64,000 nucleotides of DNA, taken from contig NZ_JAJFAX010000015.1 in assembly GCF_019710475.1 (NCBI RefSeq), positions 28,215 through 92,214 of the forward strand, read 5' to 3'. A program made the position numbers and the translations under genes. Shown piece by piece: positions 34,342 to 42,831 of the stretch. This DNA is from Glycomyces sp. TRM65418. Its GTDB lineage: Bacteria; Actinomycetota; Actinomycetes; Mycobacteriales; Micromonosporaceae. The stretch's first letter is position 1. Each line of letters starts with the position of its first letter. The notes below the pieces were generated by a model. It saw only the letters and a program-made list of their open reading frames with translations, was not told the DNA's origin and did not search any database.

Positions 34342-34418
34342 TGGTAGCGGGAGGCGGATTTGAACCACCGACCTCCAGGTTATGAGCCTGGCGAGCTACC
34401 GAGCTGCTCTATCCCGCG
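34342..34418 (-). tRNA. initiator tRNA-fMet (CAT)
   Basis: A 77-nt cloverleaf with encoded CCA. Anticodon CAT in loop CTCATAA. Initiator features: position 1 (C) cannot pair with position 72 (T), and the D-stem has A11-T24. T-arm TTCAAAT loop. Anticodon stem is CCAGG/CCTGG, so the usual three G-C pairs next to the loop are reduced to two with A29-U41. Confidence 0.93.
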
Positions 34419-34429
34419 TCGGTAGTTAA

Positions 34430-34435
34430 AGAGTA
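34430..34435 (-). promoter_or_regulatory. -10 box of the tRNA gene
   Basis: TACTCT on the minus strand, 11 nt before the mature tRNA 5' end. The -35 region is not convincing. Confidence 0.4.
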
Positions 34436-34525
34436 CATGACCCCGATCGCGGTCTGCCACAGCGGGGTCCGTGAGCGCAGTCACCGCTTGTTCACCTGGG
34501 GTTTCGCTCGAGGGCCGGGTGAACG

Positions 34526-34563
34526 GCGGCGGCCCGGGCCCCTTTCGGGATCCGGGCCGCCGC
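34526..34563 (-). terminator. hairpin after era
   Basis: 12-bp perfect stem (34526-34537 with 34552-34563), 14-nt loop, 24 nt past the era stop codon. Confidence 0.75.
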
Positions 34564-34587
34564 GGCGGTGCGCTGCAAATCGGTGCG

Positions 34588-35487
34588 CTAGAAGCCGAGG
34601 CGTTCGAGCATCTTCGGGTCCCGCTGCCAGTCCTTGGCGACCCGCACGTGCAGGTCGAGGTAGATGCGGCCGCCGATGAGCTGGGCGATGCCCTTGCGGG
34701 CCTTGGTGCCCACCCGCTTGAGGCGCTCGCCGCCCTTGCCGATGATGATGCCCTTCTGGCTGTCGCGCTCGACGTAGATCTCGGCCCAGATCTTCTTGCG
34801 CGGCCCGCCCTCGGACTCCTCGTCCTCGATGTCCTCGATGACGACGGCGAGGGAGTGCGGCAGCTCGTCGCGGACGCCTTCGAGGGCGGCCTCGCGGATG
34901 AGCTCGGCCATCATGACCCGCTCGGGCTCCTCGGTGATCATCCCGTCCGGGTACAGCTGCGGCGACTCGGGCAGGTGGCCCGAGAGCACGCCGACCAGTT
35001 CGTCGAGGTTCTCGCCGGTCTTGGCCGAGACGGGCACGATGTCGGCGAACTCGCCCAGCGCCGCCACGTTCGTCAGGTGGCGCACCAGGGCGTCCTTGCC
35101 GACGAGGTCGATCTTGGTGACGACCGCGACCACTTTCGCTCCGAGCTTGGCGATCTCACCGGAGATGAACTTGTCGCCGGGGCCGGGCTTCTCGTTGGCG
35201 GGCAGGCACAGGCCGATGACGTCGACCTCGGACCAGGTCTGGCGGACGAGGTCGTTCAGCCGCTCGCCCAAGAGGGTGCGCGGGCGGTGCAGACCGGGCG
35301 TGTCGACCAGGATGAGCTGGGAGTCGGGCTGGTGCAGGATCGCGCGGACCACGTGGCGGGTGGTCTGCGGGCGCTTGGAGGTGATCGCGATCTTCTGGCC
35401 CATGATCGCGTTGGTCAGTGTGGACTTGCCGGCGTTCGGGCGGCCCACGAAGCAGGCGAAGCCTGCATGGAAGTCGTTGCTAGGCAA
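34588..35487 (-). CDS. era: GTPase Era
   Basis: A 299-residue Ras-like GTPase with C-terminal KH domain; binds 16S rRNA in 30S assembly. G1 GRPNAGKST (~15-23), G2 region SKRPQTTRHV, G3 DTPGLH (~62), G4 TKID (~123), G5 SAKTGENL (~155). The KH part contains GIIIGKGGERLKRVGTKARKGI (~235-256). TTG start overlapping the upstream gene by 8 nt, GAGGTGA as ribosome site. Last gene of the hrcA-era cluster. Confidence 0.96.
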   Translation of the reverse strand: MPSNDFHAGFACFVGRPNAGKSTLTNAIMGQKIAITSKRPQTTRHVVRAILHQPDSQLILVDTPGLHRPRTLLGERLNDLVRQTWSEVDVIGLCLPANEKPGPGDKFISGEIAKLGAKVVAVVTKIDLVGKDALVRHLTNVAALGEFADIVPVSAKTGENLDELVGVLSGHLPESPQLYPDGMITEEPERVMMAELIREAALEGVRDELPHSLAVVIEDIEDEESEGGPRKKIWAEIYVERDSQKGIIIGKGGERLKRVGTKARKGIAQLIGGRIYLDLHVRVAKDWQRDPKMLERLGF

Positions 35488-35833
35488 GACGGGTCACCTC
35501 TTTGCGGACCACGGCGTACACGGTCAGGTCGGCGCTGATCTCCTTGGCGGCCCGCAGGCCGTCCTCGTCCGAGGTCGCGCCGAAGACCACGGCGGCCTCC
35601 AGTCCGTCGGCCCCCGCGGCGAACGCCTGGGCCACCGCCGCCTGGAGCGCGGTGAGCTTGAGGGACGGGAGGTCGACCGCCGCCGAGGCGTAGGTGCGGC
35701 CGATGCCGTCGCGCACGGCCGCGCCGGTGGTCTGCTGGACCCGGCCCGCGGCGCCGCGGGCGAGCGTGACGAGTTTCGCGTCCTCGGCGTCCAGGTCCTC
35801 GACGGACGTGCCGGCTGCGGTCAGGTCAGACAT
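35480..35833 (-). CDS. cytidine deaminase-like small protein
   Basis: 117 residues, related to the cytidine-deaminase fold protein found between CNNM and era in actinobacteria (position of Rv2365c in M. tuberculosis). It has the core ALQAAVAQAFAAGADGLEAAVVFGA but no HAE or PCxxC zinc motif, so it is probably not a deaminase. ATG 35833 overlaps the CNNM stop by 8 nt and its end overlaps era. Confidence 0.8.
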   Translation of the reverse strand: MSDLTAAGTSVEDLDAEDAKLVTLARGAAGRVQQTTGAAVRDGIGRTYASAAVDLPSLKLTALQAAVAQAFAAGADGLEAAVVFGATSDEDGLRAAKEISADLTVYAVVRKEVTRLA

Positions 35834-37130
35834 TGATCTCGTGCCTCTCATCGTTCGCGGCGGCCGGTTGCGCGCCGTCGGCGTCGGGCAGGCGCGTGAC
35901 GCGCACCGTCTCGATCCGGTTGCGGCGGCCAACGGTACCTTCAGCGGTCAGCTCGAGCCCGCCCAGCCGCGCCCGGTCGCCCGCGAGCGGGACCTTCCCG
36001 AGTTCGGCGGCGAGCAGCCCGGCGACGGTGTCGACGTCGAGCTCGGGCAGGTCCACGCCGAACAGCTCGGCGAGGTCCTGGACGGACAGCCGGGCGGTGA
36101 CGCGGGCGGTGCGGTCGTCGAGCCAGGCGACCGGGGGCAGCTCGTTGTCGTACTCGTCGGTGATCTCGCCGACGATCTCCTCGAGGATGTCCTCGATGGT
36201 GATGAGCCCGGCGGTGCCGCCGTACTCGTCCACGACCGTGGCGATGTGGATGCGGGCGGTCTGCATCTCCCGCAGGAGGTCGTCCACGGGCTTGGAGTCG
36301 GGGACGAACGAGACCGCGCGCATGACCTCGCTCACCGCCGGGTTCACGCGGTCGTCCAGGCGCACGAGGTCCTTGAGGTAGACCACGCCGCGCACGTCGT
36401 CGAGGTCCTCCCCCACGACCGGGATGCGCGAGAAGCCCGAGCGGAGCGCGACCTGCTCGGCCTCGGCCGCGGACATGTCGGCCGGGACCCACACCATCGC
36501 GGTGCGCGGGACCATGACCTCGCGGGCCACGGTGTCGCCCAGGGCGAACACGGAGGCGATCATGTCGCGCTCCTCGTGGTCGACGGTGCCCTGGGCCTCG
36601 GCGGCGTCGACCATCTCGCGGATCTCGATCTCGGAGGTCGCGAAGGGGCCCTCGCGGAAGCCCTTGCCGGGGGTGACGGCGTTGCCGACGAGGATGAGGA
36701 GCTTCGCGAACGGCCCGAGGGCGGTGCCGAGCAGGGCCACGGGCCCGGCCACGGCGAGCGCGATCGGGTAGGCGTGCTGGCGTCCGAGCGTGCGCGGCCC
36801 GACGCCGATGGCGACGAAGGACACGACGGTCATGATCGCGGCCGAGAGGCCGACGGCGAGCCACGAGTCGTTCCAGGAGTCGAAGGCCACGACGGCGACT
36901 ATCGCGATCGCGGCGGCTTCGCAGGCCAGGCGCAGCAGGATGAGGAGGTTGACGTGCCGGGGCAGCTCGTCGATGATGCGGAGCAGGGATTCGGCGCCGC
37001 GCTGCCGCTGCTCGGCGAGCTCCGCGGTGCGGGCGGGCGAGACGGCGGCGAGCGCCGAGTCGATCATGGCCGCGGCCCCGGCTACGGCGGTCAGTGCGGC
37101 CGCCGCGGCCAGGAGCGAATACGGGATCAT
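35826..37130 (-). CDS. hemolysin-family CNNM/CBS transporter-like protein
   Basis: A 434-residue protein. N-terminal membrane domain (CNNM/DUF21, about residues 1-185, four helices), two CBS domains (~200-325, with MVPRTAMVWVPADMS, GFSRIPVVGEDLDDVRGVVYLKDLV and HIATVVDEYGGTAGLITIEDILEEIVGEI) and a CorC_HlyC C-terminal domain (~345-415). Relatives take part in Mg2+ or Co2+ handling. Six nt downstream of ybeY. Confidence 0.92.
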   Translation of the reverse strand: MIPYSLLAAAAALTAVAGAAAMIDSALAAVSPARTAELAEQRQRGAESLLRIIDELPRHVNLLILLRLACEAAAIAIVAVVAFDSWNDSWLAVGLSAAIMTVVSFVAIGVGPRTLGRQHAYPIALAVAGPVALLGTALGPFAKLLILVGNAVTPGKGFREGPFATSEIEIREMVDAAEAQGTVDHEERDMIASVFALGDTVAREVMVPRTAMVWVPADMSAAEAEQVALRSGFSRIPVVGEDLDDVRGVVYLKDLVRLDDRVNPAVSEVMRAVSFVPDSKPVDDLLREMQTARIHIATVVDEYGGTAGLITIEDILEEIVGEITDEYDNELPPVAWLDDRTARVTARLSVQDLAELFGVDLPELDVDTVAGLLAAELGKVPLAGDRARLGGLELTAEGTVGRRNRIETVRVTRLPDADGAQPAAANDERHEINV

Positions 37131-37136
37131 CGCGGC

Positions 37137-37610
37137 CTAACTCTCCGCTGCGGCGTCGCGTTTGGCGCGCCAGGCGTCGAGCAGCCGGTTCTGCAGGCCG
37201 AACATCTCCTTGGCCTGCTCGGGTTCGGCGTGGTCGTAGCCGAGGATGTGGAGCACCCCGTGGACGGTGAGCATGTGCATCTCGTCGGCCGTGGAGTGCC
37301 CGGCCTCCTTGGCCTGGGCCTCGGCCACTTCGGGCGAGAGGACGAGGTCGCCGAGGATGGGCGTGCCCGGCTCGGAGGAGTCGGGGCGGCCGGGCATGGC
37401 GTCGTCCATCGGGAACGAGAGGACGTCGGTGGGCCCGGTGCCGCCCATCCAGCGCTTGTTCAGCTCGGTCATGTGCTCGATGTCGACGACGAGGACCGAG
37501 AGCTCGGCGAGCGGGTTGACGCCCATCTCGTTGAGGGCGAAGTCGGAGACGGAGCGGATGCCCGACTCGTCGACCTCCCGCCCGGACTCATTGATGATCT
37601 CGATGCCCAC
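37137..37610 (-). CDS. ybeY: endoribonuclease YbeY
   Basis: A 157-residue zinc-dependent RNase acting in 16S rRNA 3'-end maturation and ribosome quality control. Zinc motif [11 protein letters not shown] (~116-126) and upstream [12 protein letters not shown] and [10 protein letters not shown] are diagnostic. GTG start with GAGGAAACC before it, overlapping phoH by 23 nt. Confidence 0.95.
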   Translation of the reverse strand: MGIEIINESGREVDESGIRSVSDFALNEMGVNPLAELSVLVVDIEHMTELNKRWMGGTGPTDVLSFPMDDAMPGRPDSSEPGTPILGDLVLSPEVAEAQAKEAGHSTADEMHMLTVHGVLHILGYDHAEPEQAKEMFGLQNRLLDAWRAKRDAAAES

Positions 37611-38634
37611 GGTTTCCTCGCTGCTTCCCGGGATCGCCGAGCTTGGCGTCCCACTTCTCGTAGGCGTTCACGATATCGCTGACCAGCTGGTGCCTGACGA
37701 CGTCTTCGGACCGGAGGACGGCGAAGTGGACGTCGTCGAGTCCTTCGAGGATGTCGCGCACGACCCGCAGGCCGGAGGTGGCGTTGTTCGGCAGGTCGAC
37801 CTGGGTGACGTCGCCGGTGACGACGATCTTCGACCCGAAGCCGAGCCGGGTCAGGAACATCTTCATCTGCTCGGGCGTGGTGTTCTGCGCCTCATCGAGA
37901 ATGATAAATGCATCATTAAGTGTTCTCCCCCTCATGAATGCGAGGGGCGCGACCTCGATCGTGCCCGCTTCCATGAGCTTCGGGATCGAGACGGGGTCGA
38001 TCATGTCGTGCAGCGCGTCGTAGAGCGGGCGCAGGTACGGGTCGATCTTCTCGAAGAGCGTGCCGGGCAGGAAGCCGAGCCGCTCGCCGGCCTCGACGGC
38101 GGGTCGGGTGAGGATGATCCGGTTGATCTCCTTCGCCTGCAGCGCCTGCACGGCCTTGGCCATGGCGAGGTAGGTCTTGCCGGTGCCGGCGGGGCCGATG
38201 CCGAACACGATCGTGTTCGCGTCGATGGCCTCGACGTAGCGCTTCTGGCCGAGCGTCTTGGGTCGGATCGCCTTGCCCCGCTTGGAGACGATGTTCTGCG
38301 TGAGGACGTCCACGGGCCGCTCTTCGGGGGCGGACTTGAGCATGTCCTCAGTGCGCCTGATGATGTCGGGGTCGACGTTCTCGCCGTTCTCGACCAACGC
38401 GAGCAGCTCCTTCACGAGTCGTTCGGCGGCGTGCAGCGCGCCGTTGAGGCCGGTGAGGGTGATCGTGTCACCGCGCACGTGGAGGTCGACGCCGGGATTG
38501 CGGCGTTCGATGTAGCGCAGGTTCTCGTCGGCGCGGCCCAGCAGTGCCATGAGCGCGCTCTGGTCACCGACGGTGATCGTGGACGTGGCCGTCGAGGTGT
38601 CCTCGGCGAGTGCATCGGATCGGTCGGAATTCAG
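37588..38634 (-). CDS. phoH: PhoH-family ATPase, probable CTG start
   Basis: A PhoH-like ATPase: Walker [21 protein letters not shown], Walker [21 protein letters not shown], and the C-terminal [21 protein letters not shown]. The nearest ATG (38550) would begin at [15 protein letters not shown], but homologues extend about 25-30 residues further. In frame upstream there is no ATG, GTG or TTG before a stop, only CTG at 38634, with AGGAG exactly 6 nt in front. I therefore annotate 348 residues beginning (M)[14 protein letters not shown]. Linked by overlap to ybeY. Confidence 0.88.
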   Translation of the reverse strand: MNSDRSDALAEDTSTATSTITVGDQSALMALLGRADENLRYIERRNPGVDLHVRGDTITLTGLNGALHAAERLVKELLALVENGENVDPDIIRRTEDMLKSAPEERPVDVLTQNIVSKRGKAIRPKTLGQKRYVEAIDANTIVFGIGPAGTGKTYLAMAKAVQALQAKEINRIILTRPAVEAGERLGFLPGTLFEKIDPYLRPLYDALHDMIDPVSIPKLMEAGTIEVAPLAFMRGRTLNDAFIILDEAQNTTPEQMKMFLTRLGFGSKIVVTGDVTQVDLPNNATSGLRVVRDILEGLDDVHFAVLRSEDVVRHQLVSDIVNAYEKWDAKLGDPGKQRGNRGHRDHQ

Positions 38635-38817
38635 TGTCTACTCCTGTTCGAGTGGTGGCGGGCGGCGGGCGTGCCATGGGCTTCGCCCGTTAGCGCTGAT
38701 CGCCACCTGCTTCCGCAATGAGCGTTCCAGCGGCCCTGGAGCCGCTGTCTGACATACCTCAATGGTAGTTGCTGCCTGCGACGACGGACAACGAGAAAAC
38801 GATGCGGCGCTGTGATT

Positions 38818-39171
38818 TCAGGCCGAGAGCATGGGTCCGAGCGGTTTGCCGCCCGCCACGTGGAAATGCACGTGGAACACGTCTTGGCCGCCGTGCTCAC
38901 CGGTGTTGGCGAACAGGCGCCAGCCGGTCTCCTGGATGCCGTCATCGGCCGCGACCCGCGCGGCGACCGCCAGGACCTCGCCGGCGAGGGCGGGGTCGGC
39001 CGCGGCGAGTTCGGCGACGTTCGCGTAGTGGTCCTTGGGGATGACCAGGACGTGCGTGGGCGCCTTGGGGTAGAGGTCGCGGAAGGCGAGGACCCGTTCG
39101 GTCTCGCGGACCTTGGTGGAGGGAATCGCTCCCTCGGCGATCTTGCAGAAGAGGCAGTCGGCGTCGATCAT
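38818..39171 (-). CDS. HIT family protein
   Basis: 117-residue histidine-triad hydrolase/transferase of the HINT type. CLFCKIAEGAIPSTKV at the N-terminus includes the zinc cysteines, and the triad is HVHFHV (~103-108). Acts on nucleoside phosphoramidates or dinucleotides. ATG 15 nt after the rsmE stop; weak ribosome site. Confidence 0.93.
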   Translation of the reverse strand: MIDADCLFCKIAEGAIPSTKVRETERVLAFRDLYPKAPTHVLVIPKDHYANVAELAAADPALAGEVLAVAARVAADDGIQETGWRLFANTGEHGGQDVFHVHFHVAGGKPLGPMLSA

Positions 39172-39185
39172 GCCGGGAATCTTAG

Positions 39186-39911
39186 TCACCAGCGGCCGAG
39201 CCGGGCCTGCAGCACCGCGAGCGCGGCGGGTCCCGCGGTGGAAGTGCGCAGCACGGTCTCGCCGAGGCGGATCGGCTCGCCGAACTCCGCGAGCGCGGCG
39301 AGTTCGTCGGGGCTGATGGAGCCTTCGGGGCCGATGACGAGGGCGATCTCGCCGGTGGTCGGGAGTTCGACCTGGGAGAGCGGTGCGTCGGCCGCTTCGT
39401 GGAGGACGAGCACTCGGGCGGCCTCGCGGAGGCGGGCGACGAGCTGCTTGGTGGTGTGGAGCTCGGCGACGTGCGCGAGGCGGGCGCGGCGGGCCTGCTT
39501 GGAGGCCTCCCGGGCGGTGCTGGTCCATTTGGCGCGGGCCTTGTCGCCGCGGGGGCCCTTCCATTGGACGATGGACCGGGACGCGGCCCACGGGATGACT
39601 TCGTCGACGCCGATCTCGGTGAGCATCTGGACGGCGCGTTCGCCGCGGTCGCCTTTGGGGAGGGCTTGGACGACGGTGAGCTTCGGGTCGGGGGCCGGGA
39701 GCGTGCGCCGGTTCAGAATCCGGAGGCGCAGCGAGCCGCGTTCGGCGGCGGCGACGCGGGCCGAGGCGAGGCCGCCCGCGCCGTCGGCGAGCAGCAGGGT
39801 CTCGCCGGGCTGGAGGCGCTGCACGTCGGCGGCGTGGTGCCCTTCGGGGCCGTCGAGGACGAAGTCGTCGCCGCCGGGGAGGGCGTCGACGAGGAAGACC
39901 GGATCGCTCAC
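39186..39911 (-). CDS. rsmE: 16S rRNA m3U1498 methyltransferase
   Basis: A 241-residue SPOUT methyltransferase methylating U1498 of 16S rRNA. N-terminal PUA-like part with GHHAADVQRLQPGE, and C-terminal trefoil knot with LVIGPEGSISPDELAALA and LGETVLRTSTAGPAAL, both diagnostic of RsmE. GTG start with AGGA 5 nt upstream. Sits between the PemK-like gene and the HIT gene as part of the cluster. Confidence 0.95.
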   Translation of the reverse strand: MSDPVFLVDALPGGDDFVLDGPEGHHAADVQRLQPGETLLLADGAGGLASARVAAAERGSLRLRILNRRTLPAPDPKLTVVQALPKGDRGERAVQMLTEIGVDEVIPWAASRSIVQWKGPRGDKARAKWTSTAREASKQARRARLAHVAELHTTKQLVARLREAARVLVLHEAADAPLSQVELPTTGEIALVIGPEGSISPDELAALAEFGEPIRLGETVLRTSTAGPAALAVLQARLGRW

Positions 39912-39960
39912 CTGATTCCTGTCCGTCGCGGGAGTCTGACCGGGAACAGCCTAGTCGGCG

Positions 39961-40443
39961 TCAGCCGATGAAGTCGGCGGCGCGCTCCCAGCGGAGACCG
40001 GTCGTGATCCGCCGGTAGGTCGACGCGCTCCCGAGCCGGCCGAGGCTCCGTTCGAAGCGCGCTCGCGGGAGGTGGAATGGCACGAGGTCGACGAAGCCGT
40101 CCTTGTCGGCCGGCGGGTTCCACCGGTCGGCGGGGACGGGGACGCGCCAGTGCGCTTCCCTGGGCGCCTGGGTGGTGCATTTGAGGACCCAGTAGCCCTT
40201 GCCGGAGTAGCCGATGACCATGCAGGGGCGGGCCTTGGAGGCGCGGGGGTCGTCCTGGTGCGGGACGTCGACCCACCAGCGTTCGCCGATCTGCGGGCCG
40301 CCGGACGGCGGCGGCACGTCGAGGCGGACGCCGGCCGGTCCGCCGCGCGGCCTGGTCCGGCGGTAGAGGACGTAGCCGAGCCCGCCCAGGAGGGCGAGCA
40401 CGGCGAGGACCGGCAGGAGGCCGGCGAAGTCGATGGCGATCAC
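39961..40443 (-). CDS. membrane-anchored PemK/MazF-like protein
   Basis: A 160-residue protein: one N-terminal transmembrane helix (FAGLLPVLAVLALLGGLGYVLY, ~5-26), a proline-rich linker, then a PemK/MazF-like domain (GERWWVDVPHQDDPRASKARPCMVIGYSG ... PREAHWRVPV). MazF/PemK proteins are RNases of toxin-antitoxin systems, but no antitoxin gene adjoins it and a membrane anchor is unusual for a toxin, so a housekeeping role is likely. The GTG start lies 8 nt after TACACT (40457-40452), a near-leaderless arrangement. Between dnaJ and rsmE. Confidence 0.72.
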   Translation of the reverse strand: MIAIDFAGLLPVLAVLALLGGLGYVLYRRTRPRGGPAGVRLDVPPPSGGPQIGERWWVDVPHQDDPRASKARPCMVIGYSGKGYWVLKCTTQAPREAHWRVPVPADRWNPPADKDGFVDLVPFHLPRARFERSLGRLGSASTYRRITTGLRWERAADFIG

Positions 40444-40514
40444 GGCCCCGGAGTGTAACAGCGCTCGCGTTCGGTGCTGTTGCGCGCGAAGCGCCGCGAT
40501 CACCGCATCGGGCG

Positions 40515-41648
40515 CTACGCGTGTCCGTTGAAGGCGTCGCGCATGCGGCTAAAAAAACCGGATCCGCCTTTGACCTCTTTGATCTCCTCGTCGCGCAGGC
40601 TGGCCAGCTTCTTCAGGAGTTCTTCCTGCTCGGCGTCGATCTTGGTGGGGGTGCGCACGTCGAGTTCGACGAACAGGTCGCCTCGGGTGCCGCCGCCGCG
40701 GAGCTTGGGGACGCCGTGGCCGCGGACCTTCTTGATCGTGCCCGGCTGCGTGCCCGGGACGACCTCGACTTCGACCTGGTCGTCCAGGGTGTGGATGTTG
40801 AGCTTGGTGCCCAGCGCGGCCTGCGTCATGGGGACGCGGACGCGGCAGCGCAGGTCGGCGCCCTCGCGGGTGAAGACCTCGTGGGGCTTCTCGTGGACTT
40901 CGACGTAGAGGTCGCCGGCGGGGCCGCCGCCGGGGCCGACCTCGCCTTCGCCGGAGAGGCGGATGCGCATGCCGTCCTCGACGCCCGCGGGCACCTTGAC
41001 GGTGATGCGCCGGCGGGAGCGGACGCGGCCTTCGCCGCCGCACTTGCGGCACGGGTCGGCGATGATCGTCCCGTAGCCGGAGCAGGCCGAGCAGGGCCGC
41101 GCCGTGCGGACCTGGCCGAGGATGGTGCGCTGCACGACCTGGACTTCGCCGGAGCCGCCGCAGGTGGTGCACGCCTGGGGTTCGGCGTCCCCCTCGGTGC
41201 AGGAGCCGTCGCACGCGTCGCACAGGACGGCGGTGTCGACGGTCAGGGTCGATTCGGTGCCGAAGGCGACTTCCTCCAGGTCGAGGTCGAGCCGCAGCAG
41301 CGCGTCGTTGCCGGGACGGGTGCGCGAGCGGGGTCCGCGGCGGCCGAAGCCGCCCATGGAGCCGCCGAAGAAGGCGTCCATGATGTCCTCGAAGCCCATG
41401 AACGGCGCGCCTCCGGCGCCGCCCGCGGTGCGGGAGAACGGGTCGCCGCCGGCGTCCACGATCGCGCGCTTCTGGGGGTCCATGAGGACCTCGAAGGCGG
41501 CGTTGATCTCTTGGAGGCGCTCTTGCGCGTCCGGTTCGTCGCTGACGTCGGGGTGGTATTTGCGCGCCAGCTTGCGGTACGCCTTCTTGAGCTCGTCGTC
41601 GGTGGCGTTCCGGTCGACGCCGAGAATGCCGTAGTAGTCCTTAGCCAC
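40515..41648 (-). CDS. dnaJ: chaperone DnaJ
   Basis: A 377-residue type I Hsp40. J domain with HPD (RKYHPDVSDE, ~33), a short G/F-rich linker (GGAGGAPFMGFEDIM), and a zinc-binding domain with four CxxCxGxG-like repeats (CDACDGSC, CTTCGGSG, CSACSGYG, CRKCGGEG; ~145-210), then the substrate-binding C-terminus. Co-chaperone of DnaK. This is the second actinobacterial DnaJ (DnaJ2), paired with hrcA 15 nt upstream and under CIRCE control. GTG start. Confidence 0.96.
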   Translation of the reverse strand: MAKDYYGILGVDRNATDDELKKAYRKLARKYHPDVSDEPDAQERLQEINAAFEVLMDPQKRAIVDAGGDPFSRTAGGAGGAPFMGFEDIMDAFFGGSMGGFGRRGPRSRTRPGNDALLRLDLDLEEVAFGTESTLTVDTAVLCDACDGSCTEGDAEPQACTTCGGSGEVQVVQRTILGQVRTARPCSACSGYGTIIADPCRKCGGEGRVRSRRRITVKVPAGVEDGMRIRLSGEGEVGPGGGPAGDLYVEVHEKPHEVFTREGADLRCRVRVPMTQAALGTKLNIHTLDDQVEVEVVPGTQPGTIKKVRGHGVPKLRGGGTRGDLFVELDVRTPTKIDAEQEELLKKLASLRDEEIKEVKGGSGFFSRMRDAFNGHA

Positions 41649-41663
41649 GTGCGCTCTGTCCTG

Positions 41664-42677
41664 TCAGCGGTTCTGTTCCAAAATCTCGGATACGTACCGG
41701 GCGACGGCGCGGACGGCCGCGATCGTGCCCGGGTAGTCCATGCGGGTCGGACCGAGGACGCCCATGTGGCCGACCACCGATCCCGGCCCGTATCCGGCGG
41801 TGACCACGGTGGTCTCGCGGAAGTCGTCGATCTCGTTCTCGTCGCCGATGCGCACCGTCAGGAGCGCGTTGGAGTCGGCGCGGCCCAGCAGCTGCATGAG
41901 CACGACCTCCTCTTCGAGCGCTTCGAGGATGGGGCGCATCGACCCGGCGAAGAAGTTGCCGCGGGTGAGGTTCGCCGCGCCGGCGACGGCGACGCGTTCC
42001 TCGGTGCGGGCCACCACGGTCTCCTTGAGCACGCGGGCCAGCTCCGCGGCGGCGTCGCGCAGTTCGGGGCGGACGAGCCCGGCGAGGTCCGCGATGAGGC
42101 TCGGGACGTCGGCCAGGGCCTTGCCCTGGAGCTGCTCGTTGACGAGCCGGCGCAGTTCGAGCACGTGTTCCTCGCCGAGTTCGGCGGGCACCTCGACGTA
42201 GCGCTGCTCGACCCGGCCGGTGTCGGTGATCATGACGAGCATGAGCCGGGTCGGGGTGAGCGAGACGAGCTCGAGGTGGCGGACCGAGGAGCGGTTGAGG
42301 CTCGGGTACTGGACGACGGCCACCTGGTGGGTGAGCTGGGCGAGCAGCCGCACGGTGCGGGTGACGACGTCGTCGAGGTCGATGGCCTCGGAGAGGAAGC
42401 GGTGCACGGCGCGCCGTTCGGCGGCCGAGAGCGGCTTGATCTTGCCGAGGCGGTCGACGAAGAGTCGGTAGCCCTTGGCGGTGGGGATGCGCCCGGCCGA
42501 GGTGTGGGGCTGCTGGATGTACCCGGCCTCTTCGAGGTAGGCCATGTCGTTGCGCACCGTCGCGGCCGACACGCCGAGGGCGTGTCGCTGCGCGACGGCT
42601 TTGGAGCCGACGGGCTCCTGCGTAGCGACGTAGTCCTCGACGATGGCGCGCAGCACTTCGAGTTTGCGATCGTCCAT
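41664..42677 (-). CDS. hrcA: heat-inducible repressor HrcA
   Basis: A 337-residue winged-helix repressor binding CIRCE. N-terminal [47 protein letters not shown] (split here over ~25-70; motif ends in [15 protein letters not shown]). The C-terminal GAF-like effector domain has NEQLQGKAL and [25 protein letters not shown] 42677 chosen; GTG 9 nt upstream sits too close to AGAGGA. A CIRCE element 115-140 nt upstream indicates autoregulation together with dnaJ. Confidence 0.95.
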   Translation of the reverse strand: MDDRKLEVLRAIVEDYVATQEPVGSKAVAQRHALGVSAATVRNDMAYLEEAGYIQQPHTSAGRIPTAKGYRLFVDRLGKIKPLSAAERRAVHRFLSEAIDLDDVVTRTVRLLAQLTHQVAVVQYPSLNRSSVRHLELVSLTPTRLMLVMITDTGRVEQRYVEVPAELGEEHVLELRRLVNEQLQGKALADVPSLIADLAGLVRPELRDAAAELARVLKETVVARTEERVAVAGAANLTRGNFFAGSMRPILEALEEEVVLMQLLGRADSNALLTVRIGDENEIDDFRETTVVTAGYGPGSVVGHMGVLGPTRMDYPGTIAAVRAVARYVSEILEQNR

Positions 42678-42791
42678 CGCGGCCACGTCCTCTCGTCTCG
42701 TCCTTGGCGAACCTCGCGGGCCGGGCGATCGCCCGGTCCGGGCGAGTGCCCGGCCGGTCGTCGGCGCAGGTTCACTCGACCGGACTCAAGT

Positions 42792-42818
42792 CTGGCACTC
42801 CCGGTCCGCGAGTGCCAG
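42792..42818 (-). promoter_or_regulatory. CIRCE element (HrcA operator)
   Basis: CTGGCACTC-N9-GAGTGCCAG, perfect 9-bp arms, versus consensus TTAGCACTC-N9-GAGTGCTAA. Upstream of hrcA-dnaJ. Confidence 0.92.
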
Positions 42819-42831
42819 TCTACGTGGGGGG

